A stretch of DNA of 64,000 nt, from the NCBI RefSeq assembly GCF_020080835.1, contig NC_058167.1, forward strand, positions 9,704,957 through 9,768,956. The letters run 5' to 3'. Below, one piece after another: positions 26,671 to 37,900 of this stretch. Source of the DNA: Cotesia glomerata (taxonomy: Eukaryota > Arthropoda > Insecta > Hymenoptera > Braconidae). Below the pieces are notes generated by a model. That model ran no database searches and was not told the origin of the DNA. It saw only the letters and a program-made list of their open reading frames with translations. Position 1 is the stretch's first letter. Each line of letters starts with the position of its first letter. A program made the translations under genes and the position numbers.

Positions 26671-28104
26671 CCTCTCATAACTTCTGAACGGCTTAACCGA
26701 TTTGATCGCAGTTCGTGTCATTCGAAAGGTCTTCGCCAAACTTAGATTTTCTGTAAGTTGGAACCGATTCGGACCAGTAGATTTCCAGAAATTGCAAAAA
26801 AAAGTTAAAAAAAAAAAGTTGTTTTTTTTTTTTTTTTTTTCATTTTTTTTTAAATATCTCCGAATTGGCTGAACCGATCAACTTCAAAAACTAATCAGCT
26901 CTTAACCTTGAAAACCCGCATCGATCGCCACATAGAGCGTCAGAATCGGTTGATGCGTTCGTGAGATATCGTTGTCGAAAAAAATCTAAAAAAGTGTTGT
27001 TTTGTAATAACTCCAAAATATTCCATCAGGTCAATTTTTTTGTTCCAAATTATTTATAGAGCTCAAAAAACTACATCGATCGCCGCCAACCGCGTGGAAA
27101 TCAGTTGGTTCATTCAAAAGTTATAGCAATTTGAAAATAAAAAAAATCGTGTTTCATCGAACTTTGTTAAGATTTTTGAGCTCGAAAAACTCAAAAGCAT
27201 GGGAAAGCTATCTCTTTGAGTTCGGAGAGCTCAAAATAACACATAGATTGTATTTTTGAGCTCGAAGAGCTCAAAAACGTCATAAGTGCAATTTTAAGCT
27301 CCTAGGTATGGAATTAGCGGGAAGTTGCAGGGATGGCCTTCAGGGTCAACCGTATTCCTAATTTTTTTTTTTTTTAATTTATTTCAGCTGCGCAAATGTA
27401 AGAGAGAACACAATCGCTTCGTTAAAAACAGCTTCTCACCACGGCGCAGACATGGTAGAGTTCGACGTCCAGTTGTCCAAAGACATGATCCCCGTAATTT
27501 ACCACGACTTCCATGTCTCGATTTCAATGAAGCGGAAGAAGCAGATCGACGCGATGGACATGCTGGAGATCCCTGTGAAAGACCTCACTCTAGAGCAACT
27601 TCATCTGCTCAAAGTAAATTAATAAATTAATCAAACTTAGGATAAAACAAATATTAATTAATAACGATCGGTAAAACTTTTCACCGCCATAAATTATTTT
27701 GTTTATTTTGTGTCATTCATGGGTCACTGGTAGTTGAGCTTAGCCCAAGCCCTGTTATGTATTTATTTAAATTCCAACAGGATTTTTGTTATCCAGAGGA
27801 CTCGATGGGTAAAGTGCTGTATTTCTTTGATAAAGATGACTGGGGTGTTGACAAAGTGGTGAGATGCTTGCGATGTAACCAAACTCCAACAATCCTTCAT
27901 AATATCAATTCTTATCATTTCACTAGTTTAATCTTATTATTGACTCGTAATTGATTATTCATTTTTGATAAAAGTCAGGTCTAAAAATTTTTTTTTATTC
28001 AAAAAATAATTTAAGATTTAATAATTAAAATTTCCAAGAAATATTACATCAAATGCACGCACTTTTACTCAAAAAAAAAATTTTATTTATTTTTCATCAG
28101 CCAT

Positions 28105-28148
<44 letters not shown>

Positions 28149-31100
28149 AAAAATGACCAATCATTTCTTCCACTTTTACTTGAACTATCAAAATTTTGCT
28201 TATTGCAAAAAATGATAAAAATAATATTGAAATTTTTGTAAAAAAATTTCGTTTGTTGCTTTAAAATTAAATTTCTCTGTTCAATTACTATATGACGGAT
28301 CGATAAAATGCAATAGAGAATTTTAATTGAAATGCACGATAAATATGAAGGGCATGATACATAAAAAATCGAGCATTTTTATAATTATAATTGTTCAATA
28401 ATTGATTACAAATTTAAAATTAAAAATTACAGGTGTATCATCTGGCAGAGGGACGAGAAAAGAATCCGCGATTCTTCGACGAAGATCTTGAAGAACATCA
28501 ACCTTTTCCGACTTTACAAGCAGCTTTGCAAGAATTAGAGACTCATGTTGGTTGTAACGTTGAAATAAAATGGACTATGCAGTTAAAGGTACTTTCATTT
28601 TATTAAAAATTCCAATATAAATAATAATAATAATATAAATAATTGATGATTTTTTTAGGACGGAACTTTTGAGCTGAACCACCCGTTTGATTTGAACATG
28701 TACCTCGATATTATCCTGAAGGTAGTTCTGGAGTACGGAGGCAACAGAAAAATAGTTTTCTCGTCATTCAATCCAGACATTTGCTCGATGATTCGGCTGA
28801 AGCAGAACAAATACCCTGTGGTATTTCTTACCCAAGGTGTCACTGTTAAATACCCGACTTATCATGACCCACGGTGTCAGACTATTCCCATGGCGATGAG
28901 ACACGCTCTGGCTGCTGATATTCTCGGGATCAATGTTCATACTGAGGACATTCTTCGTGATCCTTCTCAAGTTAAAGTTGTTAAAGACCGCGGGCTTATT
29001 ATTTTTTGCTGGGGAGATGATAATAATGATAAGGCTACTATTCAGCATCTTAAGAAACTTGGTCTTCATGCTGTTATTTATGATAAGTGAGTTTTTTTTA
29101 TTATTAGTTTTACCTTAAAATTCTTAATAAAAAAATTTCATAATAATAATAATAATAACTAGCAACTTTACAGTCACTATGTGACTGCCATGACTTATGA
29201 ACTATCAATAAATAAAATTTTGCTTTATTAAATAATGACTTTTGTTAAATTGCACTGTACTTTCTTAACTATTAACATTTTTTAAGATATCAGCTCATCC
29301 CGATGTTACACTCATCAAGAGCTTTCATTTGGGTACCCACATGCAATTTCATATATTTTTCATATATACATATATATAATATATATAAATATATGAAAAA
29401 TTGATGTGGGTACTCAAATGAAAGGTCTCGATGAGTGTAATGTCAGGGTGAACTTATATCTTTAAAAATGCCAATAGTTCACAAGATACAAGGTCAATTC
29501 TTAATTATGTTAAATTGCACTGTACTTTCTTAACTATTGACATTTTTAAAGATATAAGTTCATCCCGATGTTACACTCATCAAGAGCTTTCATTTGAGTA
29601 CCCACATGCAATTTCATATATTTTTCATATATACATATATATGATATATATATAAATATATATGAAAATTGATGTGGGTACTCAAATGAAAGGTCTCGAT
29701 GAGTGTAATGTCAGGGTGAACTTATATCTTTAAAAATGCCAATAGTTCACAAGATACAAGGTCGATTCTTAATTATGTTAAATTGCACTGTACTTTCTTA
29801 ACTATTGACATTTTAAAGATATAAGTTCATCCCGATATGTTACACTCAGAGCTTTCATTTGAGTACCATGCAATTTCATATATTTTTCATATAATATATA
29901 ATATATAAATATATGAAAATTGATGTGGGTACTCAAATGAAAGGTCTCGATGAGTGTAATGTCAGGTGAACTTATATCTTTAAAAATGCCAATAGTTCAC
30001 AAGATACAAGGTCGATTCTTAATTATGTTAAATTGCACTGTTCTTTCTTAACTATTGACATTTTTAAAGATATAAGTTCATCCGATGTTACACTCATCAA
30101 AGAGCTTTCATTTGAGTACCCACATGCAATTTCATATATTTTTCATATATACATATATATAATATATATAAATATATGAAAAATTGATGTGGGTACTCAA
30201 ATGAAAGGTCTCGATGAGTGTAATGTCAGGGTGAACTTATATCTTTAAAAATGCCAATAGTTCACAAGATACAAGGTCGATTCTTAATTATGTTAAATTG
30301 CACTGTACTTTCTTAACTATTGACATTTTTAAAGATATAAGTTCATCCCGATGTTACACTCATCAAGAGCTTTCATTTGAGTACCCACATGCAATTTCAT
30401 ATATTTTTCATATATACATATATATAATATATATAAATATATGAAAAATTGATGTGGGTACTCAAATGAAAGGTCTCGATGAGTGTAATGTCAGGGTGAA
30501 CTTATATCTTTAAAAATGCCAATAGTTCACAAGATACAAGGTCGATTCTTAATTATGTTAAATTGCACTGTACTTTCTTAACTATTGACATTTTTAAAGA
30601 TATAAGTTCATCCCGATGTTACACTCATCAAGAGCTTTCATTTGAGTACCCACATGCAATTTCATATATTTTTCATATATACATATATATAATATATATA
30701 AATATATGAAAAATTGATGTGGGTACTCAAATGAAAGGTCTTGACGTGTGTAACATCGGAATGAGCTTATATTTTTAAAAATACCAACAGTTCTGAAGAT
30801 ACTTAATATCGATTCCTGGTCTGGGCCGTCCGAATTATTTTTTAAGTCAAATTTATTTACGAATTTTAAAATCGTTTATGCCTGTAGGGAATACAGGCGA
30901 ACGATATTATAAATTATTAGATAAATAAATAGTTAAAACAAAAAAATTCGTGCAATAGACTGGACAGCCAATAAAAAAATTCAGATTTATAGTATTATAA
31001 AAACCAGTCTACAGAAAATATATTGTATAATAATAATAATAATACCTGTGATTCGGAAATCATAATTACAATTTAATTATTTCAGAATCGACGAGTACAA

Positions 31101-31443
31101 TGCAAAAGAAGTAAAAGAAAGTATATTTCTGGTGGACGCCAGAGAAAATCAGAAAGATTTACTAGCTCTAGCTTGTACTCAACATGGCCAGAGTTCTGGA
31201 CTAACCACCGTACTGGATCCAGAAAATTTCAAAACACCAGCTACCTCATTAGTAACCCCATCAAATCCACCAGAATTTTCATTTCCTGCTGCGGTACCCA
31301 AGAACCCAGAAACCGAGGATACAGAAATGGGAGACCTGGCGAAAGGTTTCAGCGAGTGTGCTAACAGCTTCGGCCACTCTACCAAGAGCTTCAGTCCTTT
31401 CATTGGATTGTCCGTCGACGACGCGGCCAAAGATTGCCTCTAA
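18605..31443 (+). CDS. GPCPD1: Glycerophosphocholine phosphodiesterase GPCPD1/GDE5, 12 exons
   Basis: Exons: 18605-18643, 19277-19473, 20348-20517, 20878-21056, 23322-23456, 24859-24969, 25175-25331, 25397-25550, 27388-27613, 28433-28588, 28659-29086, 31086-31443. All junctions are GT/AG with matching phases and give 769 residues. The start is the Met just before the CBM20 block; an in-frame Met at 18488 is less likely. Residues 8-130 are a CBM20 carbohydrate-binding domain (FVYVVGNLPELGAWN, then RKWETHMRPR). Residues about 365-665 are the GDPD barrel, with catalytic and metal residues visible as DVGHRG (H368), ENT (E387), VEFDV (E405, D407) and YHD (H420), plus late FCWGDD. The family hydrolyses cytosolic glycerophosphocholine to glycerol-3-phosphate and choline. 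Vertebrate GPCPD1 is about 670 residues; the extra length is in linkers and a disordered C-terminal tail. Introns are packed with transposons. Confidence 0.9.
19495..20310. mobile_element. TIR element (TTACAGYACAACCTGGTTAT) in GPCPD1 intron 2
   Basis: The left end TTACAGCACAACCTGGTTAT is mirrored by ATAACCAGGTTGTACTGTAA at the right end with one mismatch. Most of the interior is a hairpin array (19567-20232) that appears to be a nested insertion. Confidence 0.65.
19567..20232. repeat. Hairpin array bounded by CCATAAGGGCGTATA, block A
   Basis: Four to five successive inverted-repeat units, each opening with CATAAGGGCGTATA and closing with TATACGCCCTTATGG, separated by short CCCGGGA-type spacers. 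The whole block opens GATGCCATAAGG and closes CCTTATGGCATC. It is non-coding. Related blocks occur at 22002-23092 and 32353-32584. Confidence 0.8.
20564..20835. mobile_element. TA-flanked palindromic MITE, copy 1
   Basis: CACTGATAGAAGGATTTG on the left and its complement ending CTATCAGTG on the right, flanked on both sides by TA, as expected of Tc1/mariner-type insertion. It makes up about three quarters of GPCPD1 intron 3. A decayed sister lies at 45030-45294. Confidence 0.8.
21064..21929 (+). mobile_element. Helitron-like element H3 in GPCPD1 intron 4
   Basis: It starts TCTATATTATTAATAGAATA after an A and ends in the GCAGTCACATAGTTACTGC hairpin with a mutated CTCG terminus before T. The start lies only eight bases after the exon 4 boundary. 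It has an (AT)n run near 21396-21450. Confidence 0.75.
22002..23092. mobile_element. Foldback element with AAGGGCGTATA hairpins, block B
   Basis: Two short hairpin clusters (ACCATAAGGGCGTAT / ATACGCCCTTATGGT) bracket a longer imperfect palindrome whose arms share AAATATTTATTTGAGTGAAA-type and CGGTTTATTATCAATTATAG sequences. It is located in GPCPD1 intron 4 with no coding content. Confidence 0.7.
23529..23670. mobile_element. Small MITE with GTGTCTATT termini
   Basis: The sequence GTGTCTATTTACAGGTAAAA is mirrored by a TTTTTTACGAATGAATAGACAC-type end, with inner TCCTGATAAATCCAC repeats in inverted orientation. About 142 bp, in GPCPD1 intron 5. Confidence 0.7.
23671..24820. mobile_element. TIR transposon remnant (ACAGTAAAAAAATTTTCG ends)
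   Basis: Terminal inverted repeats of roughly 85-100 bp: ACAGTAAAAAAATTTTCGTA with TAACATAAAATTTTGTGTAG inside, mirrored at 24735-24820. The interior is AT-rich with no surviving transposase frame. The superfamily is not identified. Confidence 0.7.
25586..26430 (-). mobile_element. R-family element R4 in GPCPD1 intron 8
   Basis: It reads in the reverse orientation, from AACTTTCCGCTAAGAAAATT to CAGGGTCAACCGTTTTCCTA. A GT/GC run near 25740-25770 occupies the family's microsatellite position. Confidence 0.65.
26476..27370 (-). mobile_element. R-family element R5 abutting GPCPD1 exon 9
   Basis: Reverse orientation, with a (GT)n run at 26627-26668 and mini-palindromes GAGCTCGAAGAGCTC. Its terminal CCTAATTTTTTT runs directly into the polypyrimidine tract of the exon 9 acceptor at 27386-27387. 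Confidence 0.65.
27781..27858 (+). other. GPCPD1: Candidate 78-bp cassette exon of GPCPD1
   Basis: Between exons 9 and 10 there is an ATTCCAACAG acceptor, 26 open codons (DFCYPEDSMGKVLYFFDKDD and six more) and a GTG|GTGAGA donor. Both junctions are phase 0, matching the flanking exons, so inclusion adds 26 residues inside the GDPD barrel without a frameshift. Human GPCPD1 aligns best with exon 9 joined directly to exon 10, so this would be an alternative exon. RNA evidence is absent. Confidence 0.45.
29159..30800 (-). mobile_element. Helitron-like element H4 with six tandem palindromic units
   Basis: The family 3' end (CTAG, then the GCAGTCACATAGTGACTGT hairpin in complement) is at the left. 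Six tandem units of about 255-265 bp follow, each starting near GTTAAATTGCACTGTACTTT. The 5' end is missing; the array stops in a tRNA-derived fragment. Located in GPCPD1 intron 11. Confidence 0.75.
30803..30842 (+). repeat. Fragment of tRNA-derived repeat at Helitron breakpoint
   Basis: ATTCCTGGTCTGGGCCGTCC and the following GAATTATTTTTT match the 3' half of the tRNA-like unit at 8992-9085. It lies where H4's tandem array is truncated. Confidence 0.55.
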
Positions 31444-32352
31444 TTAAAATTAACTTCGAAAATTAATCTTTTTTTTTATTTACATTTATTAGCTTAGAAT
31501 TTTTAATTATTATTAACTATTAATTGAATAAACTGGCAACGCGACTTAAGAAAAATTAATATTAGCTTAAAAAAATTTTTAACTTACTCGAGGAAGAATA
31601 AAAATTTTCTGGATATATTTTTAAAAAAATCTCGAGTAATTTTTGAAATAATAAAATACATTTATAGATTTTTTAAATAAATTGTCCTTGCCTTGAATAG
31701 TTTCTACTGAAGCAATATAATTATTTTTACTTTGTAATAACAATTTTCAATCTTTGACCATTATTATTGATTTAACAAAAAGCTTCTGTAATTCTTTACT
31801 AGCTTAGATGATTTGATGTTTAAAAATTTTTTAATTATAATTTTAACTGTAATTGATATTTAAAAAATTACAGATACTGAAATTATATAAGCTGATGATA
31901 TTTAAAAATAAAAATCAGTATCTGTAATTACTTGTAATGATTGTATCAGTCGCGTGAAATTTAAAATAATTATTATTATTGTAATGAAGAAGAAGATTTA
32001 TCGATGCGCAAATGAAACAGGATCTTTTTATTCTGATTTCTGAAGACTAATGTAATTAACGATTAAGTTTTATAAATTATTAAAGTACGTAATTACTAAT
32101 AATAATTATCGATATTTATAAATAAAATTTTTAATCATCAAAGAAGAGAAATAAGTTTGGTTTATTGTTTGTTGGATGGAACAATATTTTGAAAATTTTA
32201 GAGCAATAAATAAATAAATTCCTACAGTGATTATTATTAATTATCTCGTTAATTAATTTATATAATTAAAAGAGATTCCCATCTATATAGTCACTCATCA
32301 TGAAATTTCGTGAACCATAGGATCTAGAAACTTGAAGTTTGGTAGAAATATC
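31444..32352 (+). terminator. GPCPD1 3' UTR and downstream sequence
   Basis: AATAAA at 31527-31532 lies 83 bases after the stop and is the best polyadenylation signal; later AATAAATAAATAAA near 32205 could serve a longer form. No other gene is seen in this stretch. Confidence 0.5.
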
Positions 32353-32584
32353 ACGTGCCAAATGCCAAAAGGGCGTATAAAAATTACACGCCCTTTTGGC
32401 TTTAAAAAACCAAAAGGGCGTACAATTTTTTTTTGGTGCCAATCGTTTTGTAAACATGTTCTAAGCCTAAAAATGAAAAAAAAATTTTCAAAGCCAAAAG
32501 GGCGTATGTCTCAAGTTATACGCCCTTTTGGCTTGAAAACACTGAAAATTTAGTGATCTAAAGCCAAAAGGGCGTATAATTTTA
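32353..32584. repeat. Hairpin array bounded by CCAAAAGGGCGTATA, block C
   Basis: GCCAAAAGGGCGTATA and TATACGCCCTTTTGGC alternate in three to four inverted pairs within 230 bp. This is a variant (CAAAAG for CATAAG) of blocks A and B. Two overlapping short frames on opposite strands are by-products. Confidence 0.75.
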
Positions 32585-32690
32585 AACTTCCTGCTAAGAA
32601 AATTTCAAATTTTCTAAACTTGGGATCATATGGGTTTTACCCCGTTATTCGACAATAGAGTTTTCATCAGATCTATATCAGCTATATTCA
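32585..32690 (-). mobile_element. Truncated R-family fragment R7
   Basis: AACTTCCTGCTAAGAAAAT followed by a GGTTTTACCCCGTTATTCGA block matches the terminal part of the family; the rest is lost. Confidence 0.5.
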
Positions 32691-32896
32691 GCTCAAAAAA
32701 TTTTTCAACGATTAGTTAATAATTTCTTACTTATAATGAGGTATTTTTCATTTTATATATACATATTATGGATTTTAACTACAATTTTACGCAACGGAAT
32801 CGGTGATTTGAATTTTTAGGCGAGAGTAGACCATACCTACGCTCGCGCATAAGGTATACAATCAAATTAAAATATATCTTTTATTTAAGCAATAGC

Positions 32897-33787
32897 CCGT
32901 GTAAAAAAAATTCGTCTTAAAATTGTCGTTCGTTTAAGATCTTAAACGTGACACAAACCAAGACTATTTTAAGACTCTTTTAAGACGCCAAAAAAAAAAA
33001 TCCGAGAGCAGATTTTTGAAAATTTGCTTTTCGAGTTTTTTGTGAAAATTAATTTTTAGACGATTTTACCACTTTCTAACCGCAATATTTTTGAGTAAGA
33101 TGTTTTTAAATTGAATTTAAAATTGTTAAAAAATTATTATCTGACAATTTTAAGACTTTTTTAAGACGTTCTGTTTTAATGTTCCAGGGCTCTGTCGCTG
33201 TTTGCTCATTTCAAAATAGTCTCTAAATCTTTTTTTAAGATTTTTTTAAGACTAATTTAAAAATTATTTTAAGACTTAAATCTTAAAATAGTCTTAAAAT
33301 CGTCTTGAAAAAATCTTAAAATAGTCTTAAAAAAATTATTAAAAAATTTTTAGGCTATTTTGAGATGATATCACAGTGACAGCTCCAGAAAATTATTATG
33401 GAACGTCTTTAAATTGTCTTAAAATTATCTTAAATTAGTCTTAAAAAAATCTTAAAAAAAAATTTAGACTATTTTAAGATGGGCTAACAGCGACAGAGCC
33501 CCGGAACATTAAAACGGAACGTCTTAAAAAAGTCTTAAAATTGTCAGATAATAATTTTAAATTCAATTTAAAAACATCTTACTCAAAAATATTGCGGTTA
33601 GAAAGTCGTAAAATCGTCTAAAAATTAATTTTCACAACAAATTCGAAAACCAAATTTTCAAAAATCTGCTCTCGGAATTTTTTTTTTTTTGCGTCTTAAA
33701 ATAGTCTTGGTTTGTGTCACGTTTAATTAAGATCTTAAACGAACGACAATTTTAAGACAATTTTAAGACGATTTTTTTTTACACGGA
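32897..33787. mobile_element. Foldback element rich in TCTTAAAA, CCGTGTAAAAAAAA ends
   Basis: The left end CCGTGTAAAAAAAATTCGTC is mirrored at 33770-33787 (TTTTTACACGG). The arms include AAACGTGACACAAACCAAGA and its complement, and TCTGTCGCTG blocks. The centre is a run of TCTTAAAAT/ATTTTAAGA words. No coding content. Confidence 0.8.
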
Positions 33788-33896
33788 CAAGAAATTATTA
33801 TATTATTCGAAGTTAAAAAATACAAGAAAAAACTAATATAAAAATACAGAAAGTTTATTAAGGTACAATTCCTGCACCTTCTACATTTTCATCTGA

Positions 33897-34745
33897 AAAA
33901 AATTAGGAAAACGGTTGACCCTGAAGGCCATCCCTGCAACTTCCCGCTAATTCCATACTTAGGCGCTTAAAATTGCACCAATGACGTTTTTGAGCTCTTC
34001 GAGCTCAAAAATACAATTTATGGGTTATTTTGAGCTCTCCGAGCTCAAAGATATTACTTTCCTATGCTTTAAAGCTCTTCGAGCTCAAAAGTCTGATAGA
34101 GATTTGATAAGACACTATTTTTTGAATTTTTAAACCGCAATAACTTTTGAATAAATAAACTGCATTCGACGCAGTTTTTTAAGCCTCACAAAGAATCTTA
34201 AATTTTGAATTGATCGCGCAAGGAATTTTGGAGTTATTCCGAAAAAACACTTTTTTCGGTTTTCTTTCGTTCACGATATCTCTCGAACGAATCAACCGAT
34301 TTTGACCGGACTGGTGGCGATCGACGTGGTTTGTTGAGGTTAAAAGCTGATTAGTTTTTGGAATTGAACCTTTAAGCCGTTTAAAAGTTACTCCAAAAAA
34401 ACCACATTTGAAAAAAATTTTTTTTTCAGTTTTTTTAAGATTTCTCAAAGTCTATTGATCTGAATCGGTCCAAACAGTTTTCAAAATCTAAGTTTGGTCA
34501 AGCCCTTTCGAATGGCATCAACTGCGATCAAATTGGTCAAGCCGTTCAAAAGTTATAAGCGGTTCACATAATTTCACACACACACATACATACAGACACC
34601 GTGACAACCTCGCGGGGATAGTCAGGGAAGCTTCCTGTGACCTTCAAACGTCGAGATCTGATGAAAACTCGATTTTTTCAAATCGGGGTGAAAACAATAA
34701 CTTCCCGATTTTTGAAAATCTTCGATTTTCTTAACGGGAAGTTAA
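33897..34745 (+). mobile_element. R-family element R6
   Basis: Same order as R2, close in sequence, but the CA run is reduced to about six repeats (34575-34588). It ends CTTAACGGGAAGTTAAG just downstream of the lysozyme gene. Confidence 0.7.
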
Positions 34746-34945
34746 GAATTATGCGCCCTTTTAAATTGACAAAAAGACTCGACAGTAATTGTATAAAGTC
34801 TCATATAATTTATTAGCTCAATTTTACCGCATCAGTCATCACATAAATACAAAATACAAAAATTAATTATCAAAATTTGTTCAAGTTTTTAAATTAAAAA
34901 AAAAAACTAATTAAAAATAAGCGATTTAAATTTATAAAAAATTTT

Positions 34946-37900
34946 TTATCCACTGAATGTTGACATGCAAGTTTTGTAGGCGTTTTCGTATTTGGGAGGC
35001 AATGGACCGCTGCATCCGTACCCACCAAGGTAGTGGATCCTCGCGTAGTCGTCACAGTTTATCACACCATCTCCGTTGCAATCCTAAAAAAAAAAAAAAA
35101 AAATATTATTAAAATTAAATCTAATTTAAAAAACAATATTTTTAATTTTTTTTTAATTTTCACCTGAGCGAAACGGTCCATGTATCCTTGAACGGCATTC
35201 GCGGCACAGAAGGGATCATTTACGCAACGAGTCCAGGCTGAAATAATTTATTTTTTATTATTGTTATTATTTTTGTTATTGAGATTGTTAGTATATATTA
35301 CCTCCTTCAGCGTTTGGTGACTCATTGTTGAGCGTAGGTTTGCCTCCATCTGCCCAATAACCCCAGGTGATCCGGAATGGCCCACAAACGTCACCCAAAC
35401 ATCCAGTTTTGGTATCGCACTCCGACGCAGCTTCACACATGCAGCCGAAACATGTTTTTGGGATTTGCTGAGGTACTAATGCTGCTTTCGCTTCTGGTTC
35501 TCCTTCTTGTGCTTTAAAAAAAAAATTAATAAATAAATTATAAATTTTTTATTTAATATTAAAAAAATTAAATATTTCACATTTTTTTAATTATTTAAAA
35601 AAAAATTCATAAATAAATTATAAACTTTTTATTTAATATTAAAAAAATTATTTGAAAAAATTTTAAAAAATATTAAATTTTAATATTAAATATTTAAAAA
35701 AAATTAATATTGTTATTAAAATATATTTAAAGAAATTTTTTTTTTAATTCTTTTTAAAAATTTTTTTATTTTAAAATAAAAAAATTTGAATTATTTTCGA
35801 ATACTTGAAAAAAAAATTTTTTTTTTTCTGAAAAAATTGAAAAATTAATAAAAAATTTTTAATAACTTTCAGAAGTAAATTTGTCTTGATAAAAACTTCT
35901 TAAGAAAAATATTTAAAATTCAAGAATTAAAATAAGGAAGTACGTGATCAGAATTTTAATTTCTAATAATCAAATTACATACTTAATAAATAAAAATCAA
36001 TATAAAATCGCGGATAAATTAAAGGCCTTGAAGTAACATGAAGTTTAAGAGCTGTTTTATATATGTTATGAACTCAAAGTAGATTCCCTTGAACTTGTGT
36101 TTTAAGCGACTGGAATTTAAAAACTAGCAATAGTTTAAACTCGCTAAACCGGATCTTTTATTCACGTATTTTTCAGTTTTTATCATTAAATAATTACAAC
36201 TATAACTTAACCGTAAATATGTATATATAGATCTGGAAGTTTATGCTTTAACTTTTATTATTATAAACTAAACGGTGACTCGCGGTTACACCAACGCAAT
36301 TACTCGTCCTTCTAAATGCGACCACGCACTTGAAGTAGTTTGAATAATTTTTAGTAAAAATATAAATAATAATAATAATATTTTATTTGAAGTTTTAAAT
36401 AATTGATTCGTTAAACTGCTATTGCTTGCAAATGGGGAAGATGATAGATAGTAGTTGACGGTCATTGTAAACTATTCTAGCCGTGACTCAATTATTATAT
36501 TTTGATTGAAGTAATGTTAGGTGAAAACTGGGTTAAATATTTATTTAGCTTGTTTAAATTTATTTATTGGGTCAGATAAATTGTTATTATTATTATTTAG
36601 AGAAGAGAATTGAAAATATTTTAGAGTTATTATTTGAATTATTAAAAAAAATTTTTTTTTTTAAATTAAAGAGAAAATTTTTAATTTTTAATTTTATTAA
36701 AATTTTTAGATTTAAAAATTATTTTATTATCATTAGCAACTTTGCAGTCACTATGTGACTGCCGTGACTCATGAATGATAAATAATTAAAGTTTTGTTTT
36801 ATTAAATAATAACTCATTTGTTAAATTGCACTGTACTTTCTTAAATATTTACTTTTTTAGAGATATAAGCTCACCTAGATGTTACACTCATCAAGACCTT
36901 TCATTTGAGTACCCACATGCGTTTTGATATATTTTTCATATATACATATATGTAATATATATAAATATATGAAAAATTGATGTGGGTACTCGAATGAAAG
37001 GTCTTGATGAGCGTAACATCGAGATGAGCTTATATCTTTAAAAATGTCAATATTTCACAAGATATTTGTTAAAATGTCCGGTACTTTCTGAACTATTGAC
37101 ATTTTTAAAGATATAAGCTCATCCCGATGTTACGCTCATCGAGAGCTTTCATTTAAGTACCCACATGCATTTTGATATATTTTTCATATATACATATATG
37201 TAATATATATAAATATATGAAAAATTGATGTGGGTACTCAAATGAAAGGTCTTGATGAGTGTAACATCGAGGTGAGTTTATATCTTAAAAAATGTCAATA
37301 GTTCACAAGATATTTGTTTGAAATACCCTGTATTTTCTTAACTATTGAGATTTTTAAAGATATAAGCTCATCTCGATGTTACACTCATCAAGACCTCTCA
37401 TTTGAGTACTCACGTGCATTTTTATATATTTTTCATATATACATATATATAATATATATATAAATATATGAAAAATTGATGTGGGTATTCAAACGAAAGG
37501 TCTTGATGAATGTAACATCGAGATGAGCTTATATCTTTAAAAATGTCAATCGTTTACAAGATATTTGTTGAAATGCCCTGTACTTTCTTAAATATTGACA
37601 TTTTTAAAGATATAAGCTCATCCCGATGTTACACTCATCAAGAGCGTTCGTTTAAGTACCCACATGCATTTTGATATATTTTTCATATATACATATATGT
37701 AATATATATAAATATATGAAAAATTGATGTGGGTATTCAAACGAAAGGTCTTGATGAGTGTAACATCGAGATGAGCTTATATCTTTAAAAATGTCAATCG
37801 TTTACAAGATATTTGTTGAAATGCCCTGTACTTTCTTAAATATTGACATTTTTAAAGATATAAGCTCATCCCGATGTTACACTCATCAAGAGCGTTCGTT

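Noticed and set aside
29246..30800. Regular tandem repeats that could suggest a CRISPR-like array or centromeric satellite
   Set aside because: Units of about 255 bp are contiguous without unique spacers, lie within Helitron termini, and the host is a eukaryote.
35248..35436. Minus-strand 62-residue frame MKLRRSAIP...
   Set aside because: It is an out-of-frame reading of lysozyme exon 2.
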